From Tautonia plasticadhaerens (GTDB taxonomy: Bacteria > Planctomycetota > Planctomycetia > Isosphaerales > Isosphaeraceae), in NCBI RefSeq assembly GCF_007752535.1, contig NZ_CP036426.1, positions 5,146,001-5,210,000 of the forward strand: a DNA stretch of 64,000 nt, in the 5' to 3' direction. This document shows, in pieces, positions 35,473 to 43,899 of this stretch. Made by a program: the position numbers and the translations under genes. The number at the start of each line of letters is the position of its first letter. Position 1 is the stretch's first letter. A model generated the notes under the pieces. That model had not been told where the DNA came from. It saw only the letters and a program-made list of their open reading frames with translations, and ran no database searches.

Positions 35473-35659
35473 TCCGGCTCACGGGCTGTAGGGTTGTGGT
35501 TCGCTGCCGAATTCTGTGGCCAGAGCGTTCTTCCGGGAAGCGAGCCATCGAACCGAGTTGAAAATATCAGTTCACGTGATGGCAATACTGAGGTCCGCCG
35601 CGCGGTGCGCCCACGTTGCTCCCTTTGCGCGCGATTGCCGATGACGAGGAGTCACCCCC

Positions 35660-36649
35660 ATGACGACGAGGATTATCCGCCTGACAGCGCTGGCGATGGC
35701 CCTACTCATCCCACTGGCCCCGACACGCGCAGGTTGGGCTGGCGGGATCGGGGTGCTCGGCGACAGCTACTCCGACGAGTATCAATTCTACCCCCCGCAC
35801 CGGAGCACGGCCCGCAACTGGGTCGAGATCCTCGCCGCGACGCGGGGGCTGGACTTCGGTGCGTTCAGCACCGCGAGCCGGGGCGAGCCCCGGAACCAGG
35901 GCTTCGCCTACAACTGGGCCCGCAGCGGCGCGACGACCGAGGACATGATCGCGACCGGTCAGCATACCGGCCTGGCCGCGCAGGCCGCCCGCGGCGAGGT
36001 CAGCCTCGTGGTCGTCTTCATCGGCGGCAACGACTTCATCGTCGCGATGAAGACCTCCGACCCGGTGGAGGCATTCCAGGACGTTGGCCCGCGTGCCGAG
36101 GCGAACCTCGAGCGTGCCATCGCGACGATCCTCAAGGCCCACCCGGACGTCAAGGTGGTCATCTTCACCGTGCCCGATATCCGCGACTTACCCGAGTTCC
36201 GCGTGCCGCTCCACGCCGGCCGCTTGCCCCGCGCCTACGCCGATGCCGCCACCGCCACCATCCGGCAGTACAACGCCCGGATCAGGGCTCTCGCGGCGCG
36301 TGAACCGCGGGTCGCGGTCCTTGACTTCGAACTGTTCACGCGGGCCTCAGAGCTGATCTACCCCGAATCGGTCCCGGTCGCAGGCCATCCCATCGTGCGG
36401 TCCGGTCCCAGCGACGACCCCCACCATCTCTTCCTGGGCGATGTCCGCCATCTCGGGACCGTGGGCCAGGGTCTGCTCTCCGCCCTGCTCATCGTGACGA
36501 TCGACGCCAAGTTCGCCGCCGGCGTGCCGCCGCTTTCGGAGCGCGAGGTCCTCGAATTCGCCGAGAACCTCGACCGGACCGCGACGAAGCTTGCCGCCTG
36601 GCCGGCAGTCGGCGGTTCGGATTCACCTGACCCGGGCGGGGTGAAATGA
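35660..36649 (+). CDS. Exported SGNH/GDSL-type hydrolase
   Basis: 329 residues, signal peptide (IRLTALAMALLIPLAPTRAG). Block I GVLGDSYSD has the nucleophile Ser near residue 36, block III VVFIGGNDF has the oxyanion Gly and Asn, and GDVRHLGTVGQ near the C-terminus has the catalytic Asp and His three residues apart. It is probably a periplasmic or secreted esterase or carbohydrate deacetylase; the substrate is unknown. GACGAGGAG lies before ATG 35660. Confidence 0.85.
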   Translation: MTTRIIRLTALAMALLIPLAPTRAGWAGGIGVLGDSYSDEYQFYPPHRSTARNWVEILAATRGLDFGAFSTASRGEPRNQGFAYNWARSGATTEDMIATGQHTGLAAQAARGEVSLVVVFIGGNDFIVAMKTSDPVEAFQDVGPRAEANLERAIATILKAHPDVKVVIFTVPDIRDLPEFRVPLHAGRLPRAYADAATATIRQYNARIRALAAREPRVAVLDFELFTRASELIYPESVPVAGHPIVRSGPSDDPHHLFLGDVRHLGTVGQGLLSALLIVTIDAKFAAGVPPLSEREVLEFAENLDRTATKLAAWPAVGGSDSPDPGGVK

Positions 36650-36759
36650 GGCGCGTCGCCGTTGATGACCCCGCGGCCTGCTGTGGGTCCCGGATCGTGA
36701 GCGCTGAAGCGGTGGCTCTTGGGAAGATGGGCGGTTCGAGCCGAGGGAGTCTCCAGGAC

Positions 36760-37836
36760 ATGCGTCCCCGAATCGTCTGGGTAACTGCCGCGGCGATCTC
36801 CCTGATTTCGGCCCTCGGAGCGGGACCAGCTGGGGGTGATGGCCAGGCGGACCAGCCAGCCGGGCTTGTGCTGGCCCGCCCCTACTCCCGGGGGAAGATC
36901 CCCGTAATTCTCATCCACGGACTCGGATCCAGCCCAAGGTCGTGGGCCCCGATGATCGAGGCGCTGGAGGCCGACCCATCACTGCGCGAGGGCTACCAGT
37001 TCTGGACCTTCGGTTACGCGACGTGCGCCCCGATCCTCTACTCGGCCCACCTGCTGAGGCAGGACTTGCACGCGGCGCGGGGCCGGCTCGACCCTGATCG
37101 CACGGACTGCGCCTTTGATCACATGATCCTCATCGGCCACAGCATGGGAGGTTTGCTGGCCAAGATGATGGCCCAGGACAGTCGGTCGTATCTCTGGGAG
37201 CTCCGCAGCCCCCAGCAGTTCGAAGAGCTCGTCGGCCCGCCCGAGGACCGCGACCTGTTGCGTCAGGTGGTGTTCTTCAAGTCCCAGCCCGAGGTCCGGC
37301 GGCTGATCTTCATCGCGACACCACACCGGGGTAGTCGGCTCGATCGAGGGATCATCCGCCGAGTTGGGGGGCGGCTCTGTCGGCTGCCGGAGCCATTGAA
37401 ACAGGCTCACCAGAGGCTGCTGGCGAGCAACGGACCCGCCTTCTTCACACCCATGATCAGGCGGCTGCCCACGAGCATCGATCAATTGGCCTGGGAGTAT
37501 CCCGAACTCCAGGCGTTGGTCGCGTTGGGCATCGACCCGGGGGTGACGTACCACTCGATCATCGCCGACCTCCGCGATCCACCCCTCGCAGGCGGGACCG
37601 ACGGTGTCATACCTTACGCCAGCGCGCACCTCGATGGCGCGAGCTCCGAGCTCCTGGTCCACGGCGGCCATCTCTGCCAGGCCCACCCCCTCGTCATCCG
37701 GGAGGTCGGGCGAATCCTTACGGAGCATCTTCGGCTCCCGGTCGCCACGCGGCTGGGAGGACGCCCTCAAGACGTTTCCTCCCGATATCGAGCTTCCCAT
37801 GAAGCGGCTCGGCCATGCGCCGCCGGGTTTCCTTAA
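36760..37836 (+). CDS. Exported alpha/beta hydrolase (lipase-like)
   Basis: 358 residues from ATG 36760, chosen because it begins with a signal peptide (WVTAAAISLISALGAG). The frame extends back to 36646, overlapping the previous stop by four bases, so coupling from there is an alternative. IPVILIHGLGSS is the oxyanion region and LIGHSMGG holds the nucleophile Ser (near 128). A C-terminal GGHLCQAHP has the likely catalytic His. Fits PGAP1/LipA-type lipases or esterases. It forms a unit with the SGNH hydrolase. Confidence 0.85.
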   Translation: MRPRIVWVTAAAISLISALGAGPAGGDGQADQPAGLVLARPYSRGKIPVILIHGLGSSPRSWAPMIEALEADPSLREGYQFWTFGYATCAPILYSAHLLRQDLHAARGRLDPDRTDCAFDHMILIGHSMGGLLAKMMAQDSRSYLWELRSPQQFEELVGPPEDRDLLRQVVFFKSQPEVRRLIFIATPHRGSRLDRGIIRRVGGRLCRLPEPLKQAHQRLLASNGPAFFTPMIRRLPTSIDQLAWEYPELQALVALGIDPGVTYHSIIADLRDPPLAGGTDGVIPYASAHLDGASSELLVHGGHLCQAHPLVIREVGRILTEHLRLPVATRLGGRPQDVSSRYRASHEAARPCAAGFP

Positions 37837-37960
37837 ATGGCTGACCACAGCCCGCTCCCCAGCGTCCTCCCGCTCCCGGTTCACCTGGACCACCACCGCC
37901 ACGCCCGGCCGCTCGGCCGGCTGGCCCTCGGGGTCGTAGACGACGGTCACCTACCGCTCC

Positions 37961-38527
37961 TCATGCCGGCCGTGGCCGTCCTCCTCCGACGTCGTGCCCG
38001 TTACACCGGCCCCCCTCGAAGTCGGCCTCACACGCCCGGTCGAACACCGCCTGGACCGCATCGTGCAGCGCCGTCTGGTTGTCCTTCAGGCCGAGCAGGA
38101 GGCGGTCGTTGTACTGGCCGGGGTCGTAGAGGCCGTCCTGATCGGCGATGAGCACGCCGAAGACGGAGGCCAGCTCGAGCAACTGGTACCAGTCCTTGCA
38201 GGAGCGGGCCAGCCGGCTCATCTCCGACCCCAGGATGAGCCCCATATGGTTCAGGCCGACCTCGGCTAGGAGCCTTTGGAACCCGACGCGGTCGGCGGCC
38301 GAACTGCCGCTGCGGCCGAGGTCGTCGTCGATCACCAGGACGCGGTCGGGCCGCCACCCGAGTTCCTCAGCCCGGCGGGCGAGCTTGTACTGGAGGTCGG
38401 TTGACTCCCGGTTCTCGAGGACCTGTCGCTGGGTCGACTGGCGGACGTAGACGACGGCGAGGCGTTCGAGATGAGGGCGGCGGATCTTGTTCGACGTGCC
38501 TGACGGCCACGGATCAGACCGGGTCAT
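37961..38527 (-). pseudogene. Truncated serine recombinase (resolvase domain only)
   Basis: VVYVRQSTQRQVLENRES begins the resolvase domain with the nucleophile Ser near 31; GLILGSEMSRLARSCKDW is the second conserved block. Large serine recombinases have 500-700 residues, but here the frame ends after 188 and the last 25 residues look unrelated. The recombinase and zinc-ribbon domains are missing. On the minus strand its ATG overlaps the end of the small upstream fragment by 14 bases, as in intact relatives. Confidence 0.7.
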
Positions 38528-38697
38528 TGCCCACCCCCTTCGGCGGCCGGGGGCGCAGCCGCTCGGCGAGGACGCGTCCCAGGACGCCGAGCACGCGTCG
38601 TCGGTCTTGATCCGGAAGAACCGCCCAGAGGCGGGTCAGCTGAGGTTGGGTGTCGTGGAGGTGGGGAGGCGTCGCCTCCGTGTTGTGCGTGGCATGG
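38514..38697 (-). pseudogene. Small protein fragment upstream of the serine recombinase
   Basis: Minus-strand frame reading HDTQPQLTRLWAVLPDQDRR and VLAERLRPRPPKG, stopping at 38514 inside the recombinase start. Codon use is good but no start codon is present in frame, so the 5' end is lost. Function unknown. Confidence 0.35.
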
Positions 38698-38831
38698 TCG
38701 ATCCTTCCGGGTGTCCGCCTGGCGTCGCTGGAGCCAGCTCGCCAGACTCAAGAGAGAGGGGAGAGACGGCGCAGGTGCACCTTGAGTATCGCCCGAGACA
38801 CGGGGTGTGTCGATCGGTGCAGTCTGTCCAG

Positions 38832-38912
38832 CAGGTGAAGACGATCAAGCGGCAGATGTACGGTCGGGCGGGATTCCCGCTCTTGAAGGCCCGCGTCGTG
38901 AACGCGGCATGA
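38832..38912 (+). pseudogene. C-terminal fragment of an ISL3-type transposase
   Basis: QVKTIKRQMYGRAGFPLLKA ends a plus-strand frame at 38912. From memory the pattern KxIKRxMYGRAxFxLLxxRV is the usual C-terminal end of ISL3-family transposases. Nothing upstream fits the rest of the protein. Confidence 0.5.
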
Positions 38913-38955
38913 TCCCGAGGCTCGATTGCAGTCAGTGAAGATGGGGGCTTTGTCA

Positions 38956-39390
38956 TCAAGAGTGCGGGAGAACCCCTCTTACACGATCATTTCCACCGCC
39001 CCGGCGGGGGGCCTGCAGGTGGTGCTCCCGCATCAGCCGCCGGACCCGCTCGGAGGCCGTTCGGATGCCCTGATGGCGGAGGCGTGCCCAGACCTTGCGA
39101 TAGCCCTCGCCGTGGAACGGGCTCTCGGCCAGGACCCGGCGGATGTGGACGACCAGGTCGGCGTCGGTGGCGGCCCCGACCGGGCCCCGCTTCCTGGGGG
39201 CCGGTCGCTGCTCCGGCGGGACCGCCTCACGGGCCTTGAGGAAGTAGGCCGTGGAGCGGGCCATGCCGAAGATGCGGCAGACCCGCTGCATGCCGTAGGG
39301 CTTGCCGGTCGAGGGGGAGGCGGAGCGGCTCAGGTGCTCCGCCTCCTCGACGCAAAAGGGCGGCCGCTCTCCATCTGCTGGCACTTCCGG
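38956..39390 (-). pseudogene. IS3-family transposase OrfB, truncated
   Basis: SPSTGKPYGMQRVCRIFGMA, ADLVVHIRRVLAESPFHGEG and YRKVWARLRHQGIRTASERV match the N-terminal HTH_21 region of OrfB. After LMREHHLQAPRRG the rve domain with the DDE residues does not follow. Truncated and inactive. Confidence 0.7.
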
Positions 39391-39692
39391 CCGAGCAGCT
39401 CGTTGTCCATCGTGAGTTGGCCGACCTTGGACTGGAGCCGGGCCACCAACTCGTCCCGGTCGTCGGCCGGTCGGCTCTTCATCGCCGCGGTGCCGCCGTC
39501 GAGGAAGGCGTCCCGCCAACCCGAGAGGGTGGCGGCGACGGCTCCCAGCTCCCGGGAGAGGGTGTCGAGGTCCTCGCCCCGGAGGAGGCGGAGGACGGCC
39601 TCGGTCTTCCGCCTGGCCGAGAAGCGTCCACGATCCTGGCTGTCGGTCTTGGTGCTGGGCTTGGTCATCTCGGGCACTCCTTCCAGAGCCAT
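39330..39692 (-). CDS. IS3-family transposase OrfA
   Basis: 120 residues. RGRFSARRKTEAVLRLLRGE followed by DTLSRELGAVAATLSGWRDA is the helix-turn-helix of OrfA, then a leucine-rich coiled coil (LVARLQSKVGQLTMDNELL). In IS3 elements the fused OrfAB transposase arises by -1 frameshift near the end of orfA; the overlapping orfB fragment here is in a different frame, as expected. Confidence 0.75.
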   Translation of the reverse strand: MALEGVPEMTKPSTKTDSQDRGRFSARRKTEAVLRLLRGEDLDTLSRELGAVAATLSGWRDAFLDGGTAAMKSRPADDRDELVARLQSKVGQLTMDNELLGRKCQQMESGRPFASRRRST

Positions 39693-39720
39693 TATGGCTC
39701 AAGGGAATGTCCAGAGAAAA

Positions 39721-40132
39721 TCCCCGGCGAGGGACGATGTTGGTGTTCGAGAGCACGGCCAAGCATCGGGAAAGAGCCCCCCCTTGGCACCGCACCGATC
39801 GTGCTCGGCTGCCCAGCCTTGATCCGACGACCGACCTGTCATGGACAGATTGCGTCGATCCGACCGTCGACCTATACCATTCAACGCGATGGCCTTACGG
39901 TCGCGGCCCAGGCACATGCCCAAGACCGGCCGCAAGGGCTTCGCGGCCCTCATGAACCGCTATCTGCCGGCGTCAGGCGGGAGAGCTTGACCCGGTCAAG
40001 CCCCGCCCGGCCGCGAGCCGATAAGACACCTGTGCTTTGCCAGTGCTCCGCGCCAAAAACCCATGCTAACCGGCGGCTCGCCGCCCGTTATTGCACCCGC
40101 CGCGAGCGGCAGGCGAGGCACCCACAACCGAG
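39721..40132. other. Region without an intact gene
   Basis: Between the IS3 remnant and the terminator-like hairpin I find no intact gene. A short plus-strand frame at about 39916-39990 (MPKTGRKGFAALMNRYLPAS) has good codon use and may be debris of a mobile element. Confidence 0.3.
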
Positions 40133-40157
40133 GCCGGGTAGGGCTTGCCTACCCGGC
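40133..40157 (+). terminator. Strong terminator-like hairpin
   Basis: GCCGGGTAGG pairs perfectly with CCTACCCGGC around GCTTG and is followed by CTTTGGTGTTTCTT. It is downstream of the minus-strand operon that ends at 40242; the T-rich side lies on the plus strand, so the best direction is plus. Confidence 0.6.
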
Positions 40158-40241
40158 CTTTGGTGTTTCTTAAGATCCCTCTCGTTCAGCGCTCTCGCTT
40201 ATCCGTCACCAGCCACGACCGCCTCTCCCAAGCCCAGACGG

Positions 40242-41006
40242 TCAACGAACCGGGGCGACGCTCGCGGTGCCGTACCGAGCGAACCAGTCCTCGAACCGCG
40301 TCGTCCCGATGATGGCCCCGTCCCCGGGATTGAGCCCGCGCTCGTCCAACGCCGCCCCGAAGTAGCCGGCCTGCGGGTCGGCGATCACCTTCCGCTCGTC
40401 CCCACTCGCGGAGAGGTAGCGTCCTACGAACTCGGCGATGGAGAGCGACTCGGGCCCCGCCACCTCGAGCATGCCGTTCGCTGGCGGCTTCATTGCGACA
40501 TCGGCCAGGGTGGAGGCCACGTCGTCGGCCGCCAGCGGCTGCATGCGGGCGATCGACAGCCGGACCTCGCCGTCGCCCTTCCCGGCGATCCCGCCCAGGA
40601 ACTCGAAGAACTGGGTGGCCCGGAGGATCGTGTACGGCACCCCGCCGGCCTGGATCAGGCCCTCCTGGGCGACCTTGGCACGCATGTACCCGCTGTCCTT
40701 CATCCGGTCGGCCCCGACCACCGACAGCGCGACGTGGTGCCCCACGCCCGCGGCCTTCTCGGCGACCAGGATGTTGCCGGTCGAGGTCCTGAAGAACTCC
40801 ATCACGGCGTCCTCCGACCAGGACGGGGAGTTCGACACGTCCACAACGACACGGGCGCCCGCGAAGGCCTCGGCCAGGCCCTCGCCGGTGAGCGTGTTTA
40901 CGCCCGTCGACGGTGACGCCGACACGACCTCATGTCCCCGCCCGGTGAGGTTCGCCACGAGCTTCTTGCCGATGAGCCCGCTGCCGCCGATGACCACGAT
41001 CTTCAT
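40242..41006 (-). CDS. NAD(P)-binding SDR-like protein (NmrA/azoreductase-like)
   Basis: 254 residues from ATG 41006. Rossmann motif VVIGGSGLIGKKL at the start; VVDVSNSPSW and GHHVALSVVGADR follow the atypical SDR a5/NmrA pattern. No YxxxK active site is obvious, so it may bind NAD(P)H as a sensor or reduce small quinone-like compounds. It is the last gene of the four-gene operon led by the cupin, 23 bases after the sigma factor gene; a ribosome site AGGGAGGA precedes it. Confidence 0.8.
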   Translation of the reverse strand: MKIVVIGGSGLIGKKLVANLTGRGHEVVSASPSTGVNTLTGEGLAEAFAGARVVVDVSNSPSWSEDAVMEFFRTSTGNILVAEKAAGVGHHVALSVVGADRMKDSGYMRAKVAQEGLIQAGGVPYTILRATQFFEFLGGIAGKGDGEVRLSIARMQPLAADDVASTLADVAMKPPANGMLEVAGPESLSIAEFVGRYLSASGDERKVIADPQAGYFGAALDERGLNPGDGAIIGTTRFEDWFARYGTASVAPVR

Positions 41007-41029
41007 GCTGTCCTCCCTTGGGAATCGTC

Positions 41030-41890
41030 CTATTCGATCTCGGCCACCGCCCAGCGGCCGAGCTTGTCCGGGTTGGCCGTGATGTAGATCGCCCGCACGT
41101 CTCCCTCGACCCTGAGCGACAACACCGCGTGGATCGCGTCGCCGGAGCGGAATACCAGCCCCGGCTCGCCGTTGACCGTCGCGACGCCGACGTCCTGCAT
41201 GTACGGCTTGCGCAGCACCCCGACCAGGAAGCGGGCGACCTTGTCCCGGCCGCGGATCACCACCCGGGCCGCCGTCGCCTTGCCGCCGCCGTCGGAATGG
41301 AGCTCGATGTCCTCGGTGAGCATGGCCTCGACCGCCTTCACGTCTCCAGATCGGCATGCCGCCAGGAACCGCTCCGCCAGGCCATCCGCCCGCGCCGAGG
41401 CCGCCGGGAACCGGCGATGGCCTTCGAGGCCCAGACGCCCTCGCGCCCTGCTCACCAATTGACGGGCGGCCGCCTCGGTCTTGCCGACCGCCTCGCCGAT
41501 CTCGGCGTATTCGTAGTCGAAGACGGTGCGGAGCAGGAACGCCGCCCGCTCGTCGGGCGTGAGCCGCTCCAGCAGGAGCAGGAACGCCTGGGTGAGCGAC
41601 TCGGCCAGGGCGTCGCCACGCGCCACCTCCCGCGTCTCCACCGGCTCGGGCACCCACGGGCCGACGTATTCCCGCCGCTTCCGCTCCCGCAGCCGGTCGA
41701 TGCAGATGCGGGTGGTGGTGCGGACCAGGAAACCCTCGGGCGAGGAGACGCCCCCGGTCGTCTGGTAACGGACGAAGGCGTCCTGCACGGCGTCCTCGGC
41801 GTCGGCCACGCTGCCGAGCATCCGGTAGGCGACGGACATCATCTTCGGCCGCAGGGCGGTCACGTCGTCGATCATGGCGTCCTCAGCCAC
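41030..41890 (-). CDS. ECF41-type RNA polymerase sigma factor
   Basis: 286 residues. The sigma-2 region (LRPKMMSVAYRMLGSVADAEDAVQDAFVR) and sigma-4 region (LTPDERAAFLLRTVFDYEYAEIGEAVGKTEAAARQLV) are followed by a fused SnoaL-like domain of about 110 residues. This is the ECF41 architecture, in which the C-terminal domain modulates activity without a separate anti-sigma factor. Start may be ATG 41890 or 41875, both overlapping the preceding gene. ECF41 factors usually control a neighbouring gene for an oxidoreductase, epimerase or carboxymuconolactone decarboxylase; two NAD-binding genes flank this one. Confidence 0.9.
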   Translation of the reverse strand: MAEDAMIDDVTALRPKMMSVAYRMLGSVADAEDAVQDAFVRYQTTGGVSSPEGFLVRTTTRICIDRLRERKRREYVGPWVPEPVETREVARGDALAESLTQAFLLLLERLTPDERAAFLLRTVFDYEYAEIGEAVGKTEAAARQLVSRARGRLGLEGHRRFPAASARADGLAERFLAACRSGDVKAVEAMLTEDIELHSDGGGKATAARVVIRGRDKVARFLVGVLRKPYMQDVGVATVNGEPGLVFRSGDAIHAVLSLRVEGDVRAIYITANPDKLGRWAVAEIE

Positions 41891-42783
41891 TCCTGCCGCC
41901 GCGGGAGGAACCCGAACGTCTCCTTAGCCTTGGCGTTCGACGCCCCCCGAAGTTTCGTCCCGTAGTACACCGCGTCCTCCCCCGCGGACGCCAGGGCCTG
42001 CTCAACCGTAACATGCGGAGGCGGCGGGCCGCCGACGAACCGGGCAAAGGCCGGCAGCCAGAGGGCGACCGGCGACGGGTCGTCATCGACGATGTGATAC
42101 GCGCCGGGCGGGATGGTCAACGCGTCGGCGGTGGCGACGGCCGCGTCGTCGATGTGGACCCACGACCAGACGCCCTCGCCGTCGCCGATGATGGGGAACT
42201 CGCCCCTGCGGACCTGATCGGCCGAGGCGCCTTCCTGGTGATACCATGTGCCCGGCCCGTAGAAGAAGCCGTACCGCATGGCGACCCCCTCGATGCCCTC
42301 TGCTCCCAGGACCCGCGACTCCAGCTCGGCGTAGGTGCGGGCGTGGTCCGCGATGCGGGGGCTGGCGTCGACCGCCATCCCCTCGGATTCATCACCGAGC
42401 CCGGGGCCGGGCCGGAGGAAGAATCCGCTCGCCTGCTGGATGTACCTCCGCGCCCCGCAGGCCAGCGCGGTGCGGTGGAGGTTGCCGCCGCCCTCGAGCC
42501 TCAGCTTCCGGTCGCCTGCGGCGGCGTCGGACATCCGGGACGGATCCGCGGGCAGCGCCGTCAGCTCGTCGATGACGACCTCGGCCCGGGCTTCCTTCAT
42601 GGCCCGCCCGACGGCATCCGCGTCGAGTGCGCTCACCCGCGCGACGGTCGCCCCCAGAGCGGCCAGGGCCTTCGCCCCCGCGTCCGACCGGGTCATGCCC
42701 GTGACCATATGGCCACGGCGGATCAGCTCCGCGACGAGCGGGCGGCCGATGGCCCCGCTCGCCCCGGCGACGAGGACGTTCAT
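41872..42783 (-). CDS. NAD-dependent epimerase/dehydratase-family protein
   Basis: 303 residues from ATG 42783, three bases after the cupin stop. VLVAGASGAIGRPLVAEL is the Rossmann motif; EGVAMRYGFFYGPGT and HIDDAAVAT are typical extended-SDR segments. A Tyr-xxx-Lys pair is not evident (RRYIQQASGFFL region), so the enzymatic role is uncertain. The end overlaps the ECF41 gene. Confidence 0.8.
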   Translation of the reverse strand: MNVLVAGASGAIGRPLVAELIRRGHMVTGMTRSDAGAKALAALGATVARVSALDADAVGRAMKEARAEVVIDELTALPADPSRMSDAAAGDRKLRLEGGGNLHRTALACGARRYIQQASGFFLRPGPGLGDESEGMAVDASPRIADHARTYAELESRVLGAEGIEGVAMRYGFFYGPGTWYHQEGASADQVRRGEFPIIGDGEGVWSWVHIDDAAVATADALTIPPGAYHIVDDDPSPVALWLPAFARFVGGPPPPHVTVEQALASAGEDAVYYGTKLRGASNAKAKETFGFLPRRQEWLRTP

Positions 42784-42785
42784 GG

Positions 42786-43202
42786 TCAGTGCTTCTCCGG
42801 CACGGCGATGTCCTTGGCGCCCCTGGGGTGAATCACCCACGCCAGCAGGCGGGTCTTGACCTTGCCGGGATTCGCCGACACCCGGTGCAGGCACCCGGCC
42901 GGTTCGTAGAAGGTCTCGCCCGCCTTCAGGACCTTCGCGGGCTTGTCGTCGATCGCCCACTCGTACTCGCCCTCGAGGACGTAGCCGAAACCCGGGCCGG
43001 GGTGGCGGTGGGCGACGCCCGCCTTGCCGGGCTCGATGGTCACCTCGACCACGGACGCGGTCGTGTCCTTGCCGTCGAGCTTCTCGACGATGTCGTAGGC
43101 CGCCACGGGCTTGACCGACTCGGCGTCCTCGTCGTGGCGGGCCGCGGCGATCCCGGCCACCGCCAGGAGTCCGACGCCGATTGCCAGGGCTGCACGGGCC
43201 AT
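42786..43202 (-). CDS. Exported cupin protein
   Basis: 138 residues from ATG 43202, with AAAGGAGA upstream; the frame extends to 43343 but that part covers the promoter. Signal peptide (ALAIGVGLLAVAGIAAA). HRHPGPGFGYVLEGEYE and GETFYEP are the two cupin motifs. Closely similar to the cupins at 28872 and, in part, 32065. It is the first gene of the ECF41 operon. Confidence 0.8.
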   Translation of the reverse strand: MARAALAIGVGLLAVAGIAAARHDEDAESVKPVAAYDIVEKLDGKDTTASVVEVTIEPGKAGVAHRHPGPGFGYVLEGEYEWAIDDKPAKVLKAGETFYEPAGCLHRVSANPGKVKTRLLAWVIHPRGAKDIAVPEKH

Positions 43203-43260
43203 GGTTGGGGTCTCCTTTCGGGTTACGGCCGGGAGTTCACCCCCGGCTCTCGGCACCAAG

Positions 43261-43288
43261 GACGAACGAGGGGGCCGGTTTTGTGACG
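43261..43288 (-). promoter_or_regulatory. ECF41-type promoter of the cupin operon
   Basis: On the minus strand CGTCACA (43288-43282), 17 bases, then CGTC (43264-43261). Known ECF41 promoters have TGTCACA about 16-17 bases before CGTC. It lies 59 bases before the cupin start codon, so the sigma factor probably drives its own operon. Confidence 0.65.
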
Positions 43289-43402
43289 AGGCCCGAAAAA
43301 ATCTGCGGGGAGGGTTCGCGATGAGCCCGAGCCGCCCCGGCACGGGACTCGCATCCTCCCGTATCAGTCGCTGACTGGGGGCTCAGCCACGGCCGAATTC
43401 CC

Positions 43403-43888
43403 GTGACCGCCATGGACGAGCCCAGCTACCTGGACTTCGACAAGACGAAGTACGCGTGGAAGCCCGATGTGGACTACCGGGAGCACCCGGAGCTCTACCT
43501 CGCTGGCAAGGGCGAGCAGGGCGTCCTGATCTGCGAGCCCTACAAGGGCGAGCTCGTGCCCCTCTGGCGGTTCAAGACGCCCGACATCGCCCGCGAGAGC
43601 AGCCAGGCGATCTACAAGAGGTTCCTGGCCTACCTCCGCGAGGGCGACTTCGTCGGCGCGGACATGGCCCGCAAGTTCCTGCAGATGGGCTTCACCCGCT
43701 CCCGGTGGTACACCAACTACAAGGGCGGCCGGAAGTACGACGCGATCGACAAGCACCAGCTTGAAAGGGACACGGGCGACCCGGCGAACGCAGAGTCGTC
43801 GCGAATCTTCTTCGACGCCTGGAAGAAGGCCGAGGCCAGGCCCGCCCATGCCAAGATGAAGGCCGAGTGGAAGGAGAAGTACGGGTAA
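43403..43888 (+). CDS. DUF4385-family protein
   Basis: 161 residues. FDKTKYAWKPDVDYREHPELY, CEPYKGELVPLWRFKTP and FTRSRWYTNYKGGRKYD are the conserved blocks of this family of unknown function, rich in Tyr, Trp and Lys. Cytoplasmic. It stands alone on the plus strand between two minus-strand operons. The ATG at 43412 is an alternative start. Confidence 0.8.
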   Translation: MTAMDEPSYLDFDKTKYAWKPDVDYREHPELYLAGKGEQGVLICEPYKGELVPLWRFKTPDIARESSQAIYKRFLAYLREGDFVGADMARKFLQMGFTRSRWYTNYKGGRKYDAIDKHQLERDTGDPANAESSRIFFDAWKKAEARPAHAKMKAEWKEKYG

Positions 43889-43899
43889 GGTCCCGTTCC

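Larger units (their letters stand above)
38956..39720 (-). mobile_element. Partial IS3-family insertion sequence
   Basis: Minus-strand element with a complete orfA and only the N-terminal part of orfB. The DDE integrase core of orfB is absent; the sequence breaks near 38990. I could not find convincing matching terminal inverted repeats. The element is immobile on its own. Confidence 0.65.

Noticed and set aside
39417-40916. 499-codon open frame on the plus strand
   Set aside because: It crosses the IS3 remnant, the terminator-like hairpin and the NmrA-like gene in antisense, so it is chance openness of GC-rich DNA.
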